This document shows, piece by piece, positions 17,719-26,669 of a DNA stretch of 64,000 nt. The DNA lies in assembly GCA_964605655.1 (NCBI GenBank), contig CAZSDK010000008.1, positions 1-64,000 of the forward strand. The letters run 5' to 3'. The position numbers and the translations under genes are program-made. The first letter of the stretch is position 1, and the number at the start of each line of letters is the position of its first letter. A model generated the notes under the pieces. The model did no database searches. It saw nothing but the letters and a program-made list of their open reading frames with translations, and was not told where the DNA came from. This DNA is from JAKLIX01 sp964605655 (lineage in GTDB: Bacteria; Bacteroidota; Bacteroidia; Bacteroidales; CAIXZF01).

Positions 17719-19032
17719 ATGCACCTCAAGGTTTATAAATTCGGTGGGGCTTCTGTCAAGGACGCCGGGGCCATCAGAAATATCGGACGTATCCTGGAAT
17801 TATACCCTGAAAGGCCCTTGGTCATCGTGGTATCGGCCATGGGCAAGACGACCAACCGCCTGGAACAACTGCTTCATTACGGGCTGGAAGGAGAGAAATC
17901 TTTCTCTCTTGTCTTCCGGGAGTTGAAGCAGTTTCATGAATCCATCATCAAAGATCTTTTTCCTTTATCTGATCATCCGGTTTTTAAAGAAACAGAGGTC
18001 CTTTTCAAGGAACTGGAAGATAAGTTCAATGAATATAAGGATCATGGTTATGACGAACTTTATGATCAGACTGTGGTCTACGGAGAGCTTCTTTCTTCCT
18101 GCATTTTAAGTAATTACCTGAATTACAGCGGATATGGCAATCGACTCCTTGATGCCCGGACGCTGATCCGGACCAATTCAAAGCATCGTCATGCCCGCCT
18201 GGAATGGGATACCACCACCAGGGCCATTATCGCTCAGGTACAGGAGGTGTTTTTCTCCGGATCCGGGATTGAACTTGCTGTGGTGCAAGGTTTTATAGGT
18301 TCTGATGCCTCAGGCAGGTCCACGACTTTGGGAAGGGAAGGTTCCGATTTCACGGCGGCAATTTTCGCGTATGCCCTGGATGCAGACGAGGTGGTGATCT
18401 GGAAGGATGTGCCGGGACTTCTCAATGCCGATCCCAAGTATTTCCCCGGATCAAAGAAGATTGACCGGATCACCTATAAAGAGACCCTCGAACTTTCGTA
18501 TTACGGGGCAGGGGTCATCCATCCCGATACAATTAAACCTCTGAGAAACAAACACATACCACTTTACGTCAAGTCTTTTCTTGAACCTTTGGAATCAGGG
18601 ACCCTGGTGTATGGTGAGAACGATGACCACCCTTCGGATTTCGGGAGATCAGGGGATACTCCGCTTCCTTGTTACATCGTTAAGACAGGCCAATGGCTGC
18701 TCTCCATCTCTTCCCGGGATTTTTCCTATGTGGAGGAATCAGCCCTGCATACCATCTTTGGAGTCTTTTCTTCGCTTGGGATTAAAATCAACCTGATGCA
18801 GAATTCAGCCATCAGTTTTTCGGTTTGTATTGATGATCCGGCAGAGAAAACAAGCTCCCTTTTAAAAAGCCTGAGCGGGCAGTTTGACGTACGGTACAAC
18901 AGGGACCTGCAACTGATCACCATACGAAATTATACACAAGCTATCATCGATGAACTGCTCCACCGGAAAAGATTGCTGCTGGAGCAGAAAAGCCGCTATA
19001 CCTGTCAGTTGGTGGTGCAGTCTGTAGAATGA
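17719..19032 (+). CDS. aspartate kinase
   Basis: A 437-residue monofunctional aspartokinase, which phosphorylates aspartate at the head of lysine, threonine and methionine synthesis. The N-terminal kinase motif VYKFGGASVKDA (5-16) is followed by VIVVSAMGKTTN, the FIGSDASGRSTTLGREGSDF substrate/nucleotide segment (about 194-213) and WKDVPGLLNADPK. The C-terminus from about residue 320 forms two ACT-like halves (LHTIFGVFSSLGIKINLMQ), the usual site of feedback control. No homoserine dehydrogenase is fused, unlike the bifunctional ThrA type. It stands alone, with 460 bp upstream and a gap downstream, so the pathway partners must be elsewhere. Confidence 0.93.
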   Translation: MHLKVYKFGGASVKDAGAIRNIGRILELYPERPLVIVVSAMGKTTNRLEQLLHYGLEGEKSFSLVFRELKQFHESIIKDLFPLSDHPVFKETEVLFKELEDKFNEYKDHGYDELYDQTVVYGELLSSCILSNYLNYSGYGNRLLDARTLIRTNSKHRHARLEWDTTTRAIIAQVQEVFFSGSGIELAVVQGFIGSDASGRSTTLGREGSDFTAAIFAYALDADEVVIWKDVPGLLNADPKYFPGSKKIDRITYKETLELSYYGAGVIHPDTIKPLRNKHIPLYVKSFLEPLESGTLVYGENDDHPSDFGRSGDTPLPCYIVKTGQWLLSISSRDFSYVEESALHTIFGVFSSLGIKINLMQNSAISFSVCIDDPAEKTSSLLKSLSGQFDVRYNRDLQLITIRNYTQAIIDELLHRKRLLLEQKSRYTCQLVVQSVE

Positions 19033-19191
19033 ACAGTCATCGTTCACCGCCGCTCAGGATGACATTTGATGATCCATGTTTTGTCATTTAGCGTAGAAAC
19101 GTCAGTTACCTAATTACTGATTATTCTCCCATACCAGATAAAAATCACTGTTACCAAGTCCCGCGATTGTAAGATGAACGAAAAACTTTGA

Positions 19192-19199
19192 TAATTTTG
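19192..19199 (+). promoter_or_regulatory. Bacteroidota -7 element for the M28 peptidase
   Basis: TAATTTTG fits TAnnTTTG, 17 bp before the ATG at 19217. A TTG at about 19168-19170 lies 21 bp upstream and could be the -33 element. Confidence 0.5.
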
Positions 19200-19216
19200 G
19201 AGTCACAAACGGACTT

Positions 19217-20398
19217 ATGAAAAAATCAATCTATATCTTCCTTTTATCGGTCATCAGTCTGTATAAGGTGTCTGATGCTCAAATGGTTATCAATGTCGAT
19301 ACCTTTCCGGTCATCAATACCATGATGGGCCAGGTCGATACGGTGTTGCTGGTGGATAACATCAGGCACCTTCAGGATTATGGCACCCGGTATTGTATGT
19401 CAACCCAGGCGCTGCAGGCACAACAATGGATCAAAGACCAATATACCTCCTACGGGCTGAATGCTGTTTTTCAGGATTTTACCTCATGGGGAGGACAGAA
19501 TCCGAGCGACAACGTCATTGCCACCCTTCCAGGTTCGGTCACAACGGATGAATTTGTGGTGATCGGTGGTCATTATGATTCGTATTCATTTTCGGGCGAT
19601 GCACCCGGGGCTGATGACAATGCCTCCGGTACCTGCGGTGTATTGGAGATAGCCCGTATCCTGAGCCAGTATACTTTTGAGAAAACACTGGTATTCTGCG
19701 CCTTTTCCGGTGAGGAGGTAGGGCTATTCGGCAGCGAAGCGTATGCAGCCGAAGCTGAAGGCCAGGGGATGAACATCCTGGGCTATTTTAACCTCGACAT
19801 GATAGGGTACCGTCACGGCAACGATACCATACATACCAACCTCGACGCCGGTTCCGGTGCCCAGCCTCTGGTCGATTTTTTCATTGATGTCTGTGATATT
19901 TTCCTTCCTGATTTCGTGGTGGAATACCCTTGTAATTTACCGGGTGGCAGCGATCACTATTCATTTGGCGAACATGGGTTTATGGGAATCTTCGCCTTTG
20001 AAGATGAAGAGTTTTACAGTCCGTATATCCATTCCGACGCCGATACCATTGGAACGAGCTTCAATTCTGCCCTGATGGCCAGAACTTTCATACAGGCCAA
20101 TATGGCCGCTGCGGCTACGCTCGCCCGACCCGTCACCTCCACCGGAATCAATGTACCCTGTGAGGACAATATAGGATGGACCGTATATCCCAACCCTGCT
20201 ACCTCTATGGTCAGCCTGGCCACTAACACTTCGGAGACCTGCCATGTTCAGATACTCAACGTTTCGGGGGCCGTGGTATATGAAGGTAAATGCACCCGAT
20301 ACCTCAATATCGACGCCTCTTCGCTGAGTAAAGGGATCTATTTTGTCCGCCTGATCGGAGACCGCTTGTCTGAAACAAGAAAGCTGATCATCAAATAA
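19217..20398 (+). CDS. secreted M28-family zinc aminopeptidase with T9SS sorting domain
   Basis: A 393-residue secreted peptidase. A signal peptide (about 1-21, ending SDAQ) precedes an M28 domain. The two-zinc ligand set is visible in order: GGHYDSY (His), GADDNASG (Asp), SGEEVGLFGS (catalytic and ligand Glu), NLDMIGYRHG (Asp) and GGSDHYSFGEHGF (His). The last 75 or so residues are a type A T9SS sorting domain (TVYPNPATSM, SKGIYFVRLI). It should trim amino acids from peptides outside the cell. The stop codon directly abuts the stop of the convergent RHH gene. Confidence 0.92.
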   Translation: MKKSIYIFLLSVISLYKVSDAQMVINVDTFPVINTMMGQVDTVLLVDNIRHLQDYGTRYCMSTQALQAQQWIKDQYTSYGLNAVFQDFTSWGGQNPSDNVIATLPGSVTTDEFVVIGGHYDSYSFSGDAPGADDNASGTCGVLEIARILSQYTFEKTLVFCAFSGEEVGLFGSEAYAAEAEGQGMNILGYFNLDMIGYRHGNDTIHTNLDAGSGAQPLVDFFIDVCDIFLPDFVVEYPCNLPGGSDHYSFGEHGFMGIFAFEDEEFYSPYIHSDADTIGTSFNSALMARTFIQANMAAAATLARPVTSTGINVPCEDNIGWTVYPNPATSMVSLATNTSETCHVQILNVSGAVVYEGKCTRYLNIDASSLSKGIYFVRLIGDRLSETRKLIIK

Positions 20399-20662
20399 TC
20401 AGTAGGTCAGGATCTCCATCAACCCTTTTTTAATGGATTGTACTTCTTCAAGTCCTTCTTCAGCCAGATTCACCTGTTCTGCATCCGCTGAGATGCTTTT
20501 AAAGGACCTGATATAGGAAGCCTCTTTGATTTTATCAAAATACGCGGTCAGAGCCAGCTCAATGATTCTGTCCTTTGGAGTTTTAAACTGCCTGGAATAT
20601 TGGTCCAGGCTTTCGATCAATGGGGCAGGCAAACTGCTGGTAAAGGTTTTTATTTTGTCCAT
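20399..20662 (-). CDS. ribbon-helix-helix DNA-binding protein, CopG/antitoxin-like
   Basis: An 87-residue protein whose N-terminal half has the RHH pattern: a short strand (KIKTFTSSLP), then helix A (APLIESLDQYSRQF) and helix B after KTPKDRIIELALTAYFDKI. The C-terminal 35 residues are acidic and could bind a partner. RHH dimers of this size are typically antitoxins or small autoregulators. No recognisable toxin lies next to it: downstream it meets the M28 gene end to end, and upstream there is only a doubtful 56-codon frame. It is either an orphan or half of an unrecognised pair. Confidence 0.7.
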   Translation of the reverse strand: MDKIKTFTSSLPAPLIESLDQYSRQFKTPKDRIIELALTAYFDKIKEASYIRSFKSISADAEQVNLAEEGLEEVQSIKKGLMEILTY

Positions 20663-20673
20663 CTATTTATTTG

Positions 20674-20844
20674 TTACGAATATAATTCATATTTCTCATT
20701 CATCACCAGTCCTTCATTGAGCCACTCCATGTCCTGTGAATTGTTCCTAATGAAATAGGGATCATCGTGATACTGAAACAGAGAAGTATCAGTCTTTAAC
20801 TGTGAAAATTGATTTCCAATTCCTATTTTTGCAAAAAATTTCAT
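20674..20844 (-). CDS. doubtful small ORF ahead of the RHH gene
   Basis: A 56-codon frame (MKFFAKIGIGNQFSQL..., ending MNEKYELYS) that stops 11 bp before the RHH start on the same strand, the right spacing for a two-gene unit. It overlaps the promoter region of the divergent SGNH gene. It has no recognised family and may be chance. Confidence 0.22.
   Translation of the reverse strand: MKFFAKIGIGNQFSQLKTDTSLFQYHDDPYFIRNNSQDMEWLNEGLVMNEKYELYS
20824..20831 (+). promoter_or_regulatory. Bacteroidota -7 element for the SGNH/PKD gene
   Basis: TATTTTTG fits TAnnTTTG, 21 bp before the ATG at 20853. Confidence 0.45.
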
Positions 20845-20852
20845 AATAAAAA

Positions 20853-22133
20853 ATGAAAAGTACCTGGAATTCAGTGTTATGTGTTTTATTTGCATTTATG
20901 GGCGGTATTTTACCTGCTCAAAGTCAGACCCAGAGAGTGCTGTTTCTGGGAAACAGCTACACTGCGGTGAATAACCTTCCGCAGCTGGTTAGCGATCTGG
21001 CCCTTTCGGCACAAGATACCCTTATTTTCGACAGCAACACCCCTGGAGGATATACCTTCCAGCAGCATTGCACCGATGCAACTTCCCTGGCGAAGATCAT
21101 GCAGGGAAACTGGGATGTGGTGGTCTTACAGGAACAAAGCCAGATCCCCTCATTTCCCTTATCACAGGTTCAGAGCAGTTGTTTTCCCTATGCCCGGAAG
21201 CTCGACAGCCTGATCAAACTCTATAATCCCTGTGCAAAGACGATGTTTTACATGACCTGGGGAAGAAAGAACGGGGATGCCAGCAACTGTGTCAACTGGC
21301 CCCCGGTATGTACCTATGCCGGAATGGATTCCCTGCTTCGTCTTCGCTATAAGATGATGGCCGATACCAACCACGCGGTGGTCTCACCCGTGGGTCCGGT
21401 ATGGAGATACCTTCGGTATCACTATCCCGGCCTGGAATTGTACCAGGCCGATGAAAGCCATCCATCTCTCATCGGTTCCTATGCGGCAGCCTGTTCCTTT
21501 TATACGGCCATCTTTCACAAGTCTCCGGCCCTCATCACCAGCAACTATAGCTTAAGTCCGGCTGATGCAGCTGTCGTAAGAATGACGGCAGCAAGCGTAG
21601 CCTACGACAGCCTCTTTTTCTGGAATGTCGGCAAGTTCCTTCCTGAAGCAGGGTTTGGATGGAGCGGTCAGGATGGTTACCAGGTTTCCTTTACCAATCT
21701 TTCAGAATTTGCCAGCAGCTATTATTGGGATTTCGGCGATGGGACCTTTTCAACCCAGGAAAACCCGGTCAAGGTGTATTCAGGTCCAGATACCGTAAAT
21801 GTCACACTGACCGCTTCCCATTGTGGAGAGTCGGATATGTTCAGCATGATGGTGATACCGGCTCTGGTGGCTTCAACGGCGCCATGGGATGCCGGTGTTC
21901 CTTTACAGGTCTTTCCCAACCCGGTGCAGCAAGAACTCCATATCAGGCTGCCTGGTGAATTACCGATTAATTCCTACCGGATCTTCAATGGTCAGGGGAA
22001 GTTGATGTTGCAGGCTGAAGGACTTTGGTCTGGGAATCTGTCGGTTCCTGTCGAAAGTTTCTGCAAGGGCATCTATCTTTTGATGATAGAGTTTGATGGA
22101 AATCGGTACTTCTCTAAGTTTATCAAACAATAA
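20853..22133 (+). CDS. secreted SGNH hydrolase with PKD domain and T9SS sorting domain
   Basis: A 426-residue protein: signal peptide (about 1-25), then an SGNH esterase domain with block I RVLFLGNSYTAVNNLP (nucleophile Ser), VVLQEQSQIP, and the closing Asp-His pair in ADESHPSLIGSY (about 206-217). A PKD-like beta-sandwich follows (about 275-340, YWDFGDGTFSTQENP), and the protein ends in a T9SS sorting domain (QVFPNPVQQEL, CKGIYLLMIE). Such enzymes usually remove acyl groups from glycans or lipids. It opens a run of acyl-ester enzymes that reaches 26.6 kb. Confidence 0.85.
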   Translation: MKSTWNSVLCVLFAFMGGILPAQSQTQRVLFLGNSYTAVNNLPQLVSDLALSAQDTLIFDSNTPGGYTFQQHCTDATSLAKIMQGNWDVVVLQEQSQIPSFPLSQVQSSCFPYARKLDSLIKLYNPCAKTMFYMTWGRKNGDASNCVNWPPVCTYAGMDSLLRLRYKMMADTNHAVVSPVGPVWRYLRYHYPGLELYQADESHPSLIGSYAAACSFYTAIFHKSPALITSNYSLSPADAAVVRMTAASVAYDSLFFWNVGKFLPEAGFGWSGQDGYQVSFTNLSEFASSYYWDFGDGTFSTQENPVKVYSGPDTVNVTLTASHCGESDMFSMMVIPALVASTAPWDAGVPLQVFPNPVQQELHIRLPGELPINSYRIFNGQGKLMLQAEGLWSGNLSVPVESFCKGIYLLMIEFDGNRYFSKFIKQ

Positions 22134-22294
22134 AACCTGTTGATTATATTGATTTAAAGGGCAATGAAAATTGGTTTGATAAGACTTGAAGGGGATTACC
22201 GGGAGCCTTGATTAAGTTTCCCTTGTTTTATGCGGTTTTGCGGCAACAAAATTTATTAAAATCAGTATAAAAGTTTCTATTCGTAAAGAGGAGG

Positions 22295-23077
22295 ATGAGG
22301 TCGCCGGGATATTTGATGGTTCTTTTTGTACTTCTGTTGGTTCGTTCAACCGAGGCCACGTCTCAGGTGGTGGACACCATCAGGGGTTCTTTTGCTTTGG
22401 ATTCCAGGGTATTACCTTACACGCTTTATCAATGCGGCACCTCTGCCAACAATACAGTCAAGTCACCCATCATCCTGTTTCTTCATGGCGCCGGTGAAAG
22501 AGGGAATGATAACAGGCTTCAGGTAAGCCGCGTCGTGCCTCGCATCCTGCAGACCTTACAGGAAATGAAGGTGGAACACTGGTGTCTTCTGGCCCCCCAG
22601 TGTCCTGAGAATGAAAAATGGGTGAATAAAGAGTGGAATGCGGCTTCCCATACCATGGACAGCTCTCCGGGCTGGCCTCTGGCCTTTGCAGTGCAGGTGC
22701 TCGATTCACTGCTGGTAAGTGACAAGCTAGATACCAACAGGATCTATGTCACCGGCTTGTCGATGGGTGGTTTTGGAACCTGGGAACTGGTGCAGCGTTA
22801 TCCCTGGAAGTTTTCTGCGGCTATCCCGATCTGCGGGGGAGGGGACCTGGCCCAGGCACCGAAATTGAAAAACGTGCCCATCTGGGCGTTTCATGGCAAG
22901 AAAGACCGCCTGGTCAAGGTTTCCAGGACCATTGACATGGTGAATGCCATTAAAAAAGTGAAAGGCAAAGCCAGGATGACCCTCTTTGAAGATCAGGGAC
23001 ATATATGCTGGGAACCGGTTTACGGGAATGCCGGGGTGATTCAATGGATGTTAGAACAGCATAAAGATGAAAAATAG
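22295..23077 (+). CDS. exported alpha/beta hydrolase (esterase/PHB-depolymerase-like)
   Basis: A 260-residue protein with an N-terminal signal peptide (about 1-24). The fold shows the oxyanion segment ILFLHGAGERGNDN, the nucleophile elbow GLSMGGFGTW (Ser), the acid in HGKKDRLVKV (Asp) and DQGHICWEPVY (His). This pattern fits the prolyl-oligopeptidase-like or feruloyl/acetyl esterase group often found attached to secreted polysaccharide enzymes. It has no T9SS domain, so it is probably periplasmic or lipid-side. The downstream SGNH gene begins inside its last codons (11 bp overlap), which shows translational coupling. Confidence 0.83.
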   Translation: MRSPGYLMVLFVLLLVRSTEATSQVVDTIRGSFALDSRVLPYTLYQCGTSANNTVKSPIILFLHGAGERGNDNRLQVSRVVPRILQTLQEMKVEHWCLLAPQCPENEKWVNKEWNAASHTMDSSPGWPLAFAVQVLDSLLVSDKLDTNRIYVTGLSMGGFGTWELVQRYPWKFSAAIPICGGGDLAQAPKLKNVPIWAFHGKKDRLVKVSRTIDMVNAIKKVKGKARMTLFEDQGHICWEPVYGNAGVIQWMLEQHKDEK

Positions 23078-23981
23078 ATCACAACAGAATATCCTCTCCC
23101 TGGGAATTTCACTGCTGCTGGTCTTCGGCCTGTTCTTCATGCTGAGTATGAGCGGGTTGTCTCTTAAATTTGAATTAAGGAAGGTTAATTTTCCCTTTTT
23201 CGGAACAACTTCCTCCGATAAAGTCTCCTTATTGTTGATCGACAACCTCGAAGGGGACCCCGACAGCACACCCAGGCAATCATTATGGCCGGTTTCCGGA
23301 GCAGTCTCCGATACCGCCATCTCTGCCTCCGATACCATGTATTCCATAAGAATTCCTCATACCAGCGTGCCCAATGCCATCGACACTTCCCTGAGGTATG
23401 CTTCTCATGATTCACTGGTGAATGAAAGAATTCTTCTCATCGGTGATTCCCAGCTGGAAGGACTGAGAGGGCCCGTTTATAATTACTGTGTAGAAAATCA
23501 CCACCAACTGGTTTCTACCATACTCTGGTACGGGTCATCCACCAAACAATGGGGAATTACCGATACCCTTGATTATTTTATTAAGAAGTTCAAACCAACC
23601 ATGGTACTGGTTGCCCTGGGCCTTAATGAGCTCTTTGTCAATGATCTGTCGAACCGTCAAAAGTACATTTCCAACATCCTGAATAAATTCAACTCCTATA
23701 AAGTCGATTATTTCTGGATAGGACCTGCCGCCTGGACCAAGGACAGGGGCATCATCGACGTGATGAAAAATCAGATCGGAAGGAATTTTTATCCTTCCCA
23801 CCTTCTCAACCTGGCCAGGGCCAGTGACAGGAGACACCCTTCACGAATGGCTGCAAAGATTTGGTTCGACAGCGTGGCCAATTATGTAACCCGTTCAAAG
23901 AAGATAGACTTTTCCAGGAGGACGACCCTGCCTCCCAAAAAGATCGATTCACCGCTCATCATCTTACAAGTACCCAGATAG
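23067..23981 (+). CDS. membrane-anchored SGNH-fold acyltransferase/esterase partner of MBOAT
   Basis: A 304-residue protein with an N-terminal membrane anchor (about 9-33, SLGISLLLVFGLFFML), a linker of about 100 residues rich in Ser, Thr and Asp, and a C-terminal SGNH domain. The domain has ILLIGDSQLEGLRG (nucleophile Ser), LVALGLNELF (Asn) and ASDRRHPSRM (Asp and His). It lies 3 bp before an MBOAT gene. In AlgI/AlgJ/AlgX- and PatA/PatB-type pairs, the MBOAT moves an acyl group across the membrane and an SGNH protein sets it on a glycan. This gene is the likely transferase half; the acceptor is unknown. Confidence 0.8.
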   Translation: MKNRSQQNILSLGISLLLVFGLFFMLSMSGLSLKFELRKVNFPFFGTTSSDKVSLLLIDNLEGDPDSTPRQSLWPVSGAVSDTAISASDTMYSIRIPHTSVPNAIDTSLRYASHDSLVNERILLIGDSQLEGLRGPVYNYCVENHHQLVSTILWYGSSTKQWGITDTLDYFIKKFKPTMVLVALGLNELFVNDLSNRQKYISNILNKFNSYKVDYFWIGPAAWTKDRGIIDVMKNQIGRNFYPSHLLNLARASDRRHPSRMAAKIWFDSVANYVTRSKKIDFSRRTTLPPKKIDSPLIILQVPR

Positions 23982-23984
23982 TGT

Positions 23985-25442
23985 ATGGATTGGCAGGAGG
24001 TGCTGAGGCTTTTTCTTCATGATCCCAAAGATCCTTTGCTCTTTCATACCGGGTTTTTCCTGTTCATCTTTTCCATCTTCCTGATCGCTTATTCCTTTGT
24101 GGTTCACAAGAATAAGATCAGAAATGTCTTTATCATCATCTTCAGCCTGTATTTCTACTATAAAGCCAGTGGATTATTCGTCATTCTCCTGCTGCTGACC
24201 GTTTCCCTCGATTATCTCTTTTCCACCCTCATTAAGCGGCAAAAGAAGGCGTATGCCCGGAAACTGCTCCTGTTCACCGGGATCATGTTCAGTCTGTCTT
24301 TCCTGATGTACTTCAAATACAGGAATTTCCTCCTGGAAAACCTGGGATACTTCACCCATGAAAAATACACCCTGTCCGACCTGATCCTTCCGGTGGGGAT
24401 CTCTTTTTATACTTTCCAGTCCATCAGTTACCTGGTGGATACCTACCGAAAACAGATAGCGCTTCCCGGTTTCCTTGACTATATGCTTTACATGACCTTC
24501 TTCCCGCACCTGGTGGCAGGTCCTATCGTCAGGGCCAGGGATTTCATCCCACAACTCAAGCCCAGGCTCAAAATAAAGAAGGAGACCCTGAATGAGGCCT
24601 TGTACCTGATCACCAAAGGACTCATTAAAAAAGCGATTATAGCTGACTTTGTGGCGCAATACTCTGATATTGTGTTTGCTACTCCCGATGGTTTTACCGG
24701 TGCCGAGCAAATCATGGCGACCCTGTGTTATTCCCTTCAGATCTTCTGTGATTTCAGCGGATATACCGACATGGCCATTGGAGTGGCTCTTTTACTGGGT
24801 TTCCGGCTGAAGATGAACTTCGATTCACCTTATAAGGCACATAACATCACTCAGTTCTGGCGTCGCTGGCATATATCGCTTTCCAGCTGGCTTCGTGATT
24901 ACATCTACATCTCTTTTGGCGGCAACCGCAGGGGAGTGCCCTTACAGTTGCTGTTCTTATTGCTCACCATGCTGATCGGAGGATTCTGGCACGGGGCTGA
25001 CTGGAAGTTCGTATTTTGGGGAGGCGCCCATGGTATGTTATTGATTCTAAATAAGTTGTCGATGAAGATCACGCCGGGTGGTACCTTTCAGCGATGGTTT
25101 ACCCTGCCTTCCTGGATCTTTACCTTTGTTTGTGTATCCCTGCTCTGGGTCCCTTTCAGGGCTTCTTCTATCGACGTGACCTGGATGATGTACACCCGAA
25201 TGTTCACTGAGGTGGACCCTGCTTATTTTGAGGGCCTGGCCCTGGTGAATCCTTTATTACTGGTGTTCCTGTTCCTCGGTTTTGGCCTCACGCTCATGCC
25301 CAACCGCTGGAAAACGGCCATTCGCAGCCGCTACGACCGGTCAGACCTCATCCTCAAGGTGGTCATCCTGGTGGTGTTTATTCAGATCATGATACAGTTG
25401 AGGACAGAGACGGTTCAGCCGTTTATCTACTTTCAGTTCTGA
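23985..25442 (+). CDS. MBOAT-family membrane O-acyltransferase (AlgI/DltB-like)
   Basis: A 485-residue polytopic protein with about 10-12 hydrophobic helices. MBOAT signatures: FPHLVAGPIVRARDF (about 166-180), FWRRWHISLSSWLRDYIYI (about 289-307) and the catalytic histidine in IGGFWHGADWKFVFWGGAHG (about 331-350). Family members bring an activated acyl group, often acetyl, from the cytoplasm to extracytoplasmic glycans. With the SGNH protein ending 3 bp upstream it makes a two-gene acylation unit like algI/algJ or patA/patB. No alginate or dlt biosynthesis genes lie nearby, so neither of those symbols is used. Confidence 0.93.
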   Translation: MDWQEVLRLFLHDPKDPLLFHTGFFLFIFSIFLIAYSFVVHKNKIRNVFIIIFSLYFYYKASGLFVILLLLTVSLDYLFSTLIKRQKKAYARKLLLFTGIMFSLSFLMYFKYRNFLLENLGYFTHEKYTLSDLILPVGISFYTFQSISYLVDTYRKQIALPGFLDYMLYMTFFPHLVAGPIVRARDFIPQLKPRLKIKKETLNEALYLITKGLIKKAIIADFVAQYSDIVFATPDGFTGAEQIMATLCYSLQIFCDFSGYTDMAIGVALLLGFRLKMNFDSPYKAHNITQFWRRWHISLSSWLRDYIYISFGGNRRGVPLQLLFLLLTMLIGGFWHGADWKFVFWGGAHGMLLILNKLSMKITPGGTFQRWFTLPSWIFTFVCVSLLWVPFRASSIDVTWMMYTRMFTEVDPAYFEGLALVNPLLLVFLFLGFGLTLMPNRWKTAIRSRYDRSDLILKVVILVVFIQIMIQLRTETVQPFIYFQF

Positions 25443-25498
25443 TGTGTTGAGAATTTCGGTGAATTCGTTAATATGGGATTTTAAAAAACTAATTTTCC

Positions 25499-25506
25499 TA
25501 TCTTTG
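25499..25506 (+). promoter_or_regulatory. Bacteroidota -7 element for the 25526 gene
   Basis: TATCTTTG fits TAnnTTTG, 19 bp before the ATG. Confidence 0.5.
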
Positions 25507-25525
25507 TTATATAAATCTTATTGAT

Positions 25526-26590
25526 ATGAAAAAAGTGGGCACTTTGCTCTTGGTTATGATGACTTTTATGCCATTGCTTCGGGCACAGGAATACTTCCGG
25601 AGCGGGATGTTCCTTCATCATTCCACGGGGGCCTATATCTGGGGGCCAAACCCTGACGGGACTTCCGGCACCACCATCCCCAACGAGATGGACAATTTCA
25701 ACCTGTTCTACGACCTGACCGGGAATAATGCAGTGAGTATGGAAGAGGAATGGTGGGCACCCTCCGACAATGAATGGGCAACCCAACATGAGTTTTTTGA
25801 ATGGAACACCAGTTTTACTGACATTCAATACTACCTGGACAACTACAAGATCCTCGTGGTGAAATCATGTTTCCCTTCCTCGGAAATAGATTCCTGGGGA
25901 CAGGAGTCCGACACCATCGACCCGACCTACAAGACGGTGATGAACTACAAATGGCACTGGAGGCACATTCTTACCGTAATGCAGTCCCATCCGGACCATT
26001 TTTTTGTGATCTGGACCAATGCGCCCCTGGAAGTCACTTCCACAAATTCGGCCCAGGCCATGCTGGCAAAAAAGTTCTGCACCTGGGCCAAAGATACCCT
26101 GGCAGCCGGATTGGACCCCGTTTTCGGTACCTTTCCTCCCAACGTATATGTCTTTGATTATTTCAATAAGACCGCGGGAAGCGACGGCATGGAGCTTCCA
26201 CAGTATGTGACGGGCCCTGGTGACAGTCACCCTAATGGAGCAGCCACCGACCATATTGCCCCCCAGTTTGTGAATGAGATCTTCTGGGCTGCCATTGAAT
26301 ATGAGTCAATATTTAACGGATTGCCGGAACATCCTTTTGAAAAGCAGGTTCTTTGTTATCCGAATCCATTTAATGAATCCTTAAAATTTAAAGCAGTTCT
26401 TCCATGCGAAGGCATGGTCAATATCTCTTTGATAAATGAAATGGGGTGCATGGTACGTCAAATAAGTTTTCCCGGCTCGGGCGGTTTCTGGGAAAATGAA
26501 ATTGATGGAAAGGATTTGAAGCCCGGGTTATACGGTTACAGAGTAATTGCCGGAGAGAAGGTGTTTCATGGTACTGTCATAAAATACTAA
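25526..26590 (+). CDS. secreted SGNH-like hydrolase, T9SS cargo
   Basis: A 354-residue protein with a signal peptide (about 1-20, ending LLRAQ). Its first motif, MFLHHSTGAYIWGPN, is the HHSTG form of an SGNH-like block I; VIWTNAPLEVTS and the late GDSHPNGAATDHIAP would supply other catalytic residues. The assignment is therefore weaker than for the two SGNH genes upstream. It ends in a T9SS sorting domain (LCYPNPFNESLKF, PGLYGYRVI). It has its own promoter, so it is a neighbour of the acylation genes rather than clearly in their operon. Confidence 0.65.
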   Translation: MKKVGTLLLVMMTFMPLLRAQEYFRSGMFLHHSTGAYIWGPNPDGTSGTTIPNEMDNFNLFYDLTGNNAVSMEEEWWAPSDNEWATQHEFFEWNTSFTDIQYYLDNYKILVVKSCFPSSEIDSWGQESDTIDPTYKTVMNYKWHWRHILTVMQSHPDHFFVIWTNAPLEVTSTNSAQAMLAKKFCTWAKDTLAAGLDPVFGTFPPNVYVFDYFNKTAGSDGMELPQYVTGPGDSHPNGAATDHIAPQFVNEIFWAAIEYESIFNGLPEHPFEKQVLCYPNPFNESLKFKAVLPCEGMVNISLINEMGCMVRQISFPGSGGFWENEIDGKDLKPGLYGYRVIAGEKVFHGTVIKY

Positions 26591-26669
26591 GATAAACAAT
26601 TTACCGGGCAAGAGTAGGTTATATGATCAGGTGATATTATTAACGCAGTCTACTGCTTGCTGATAGAAG

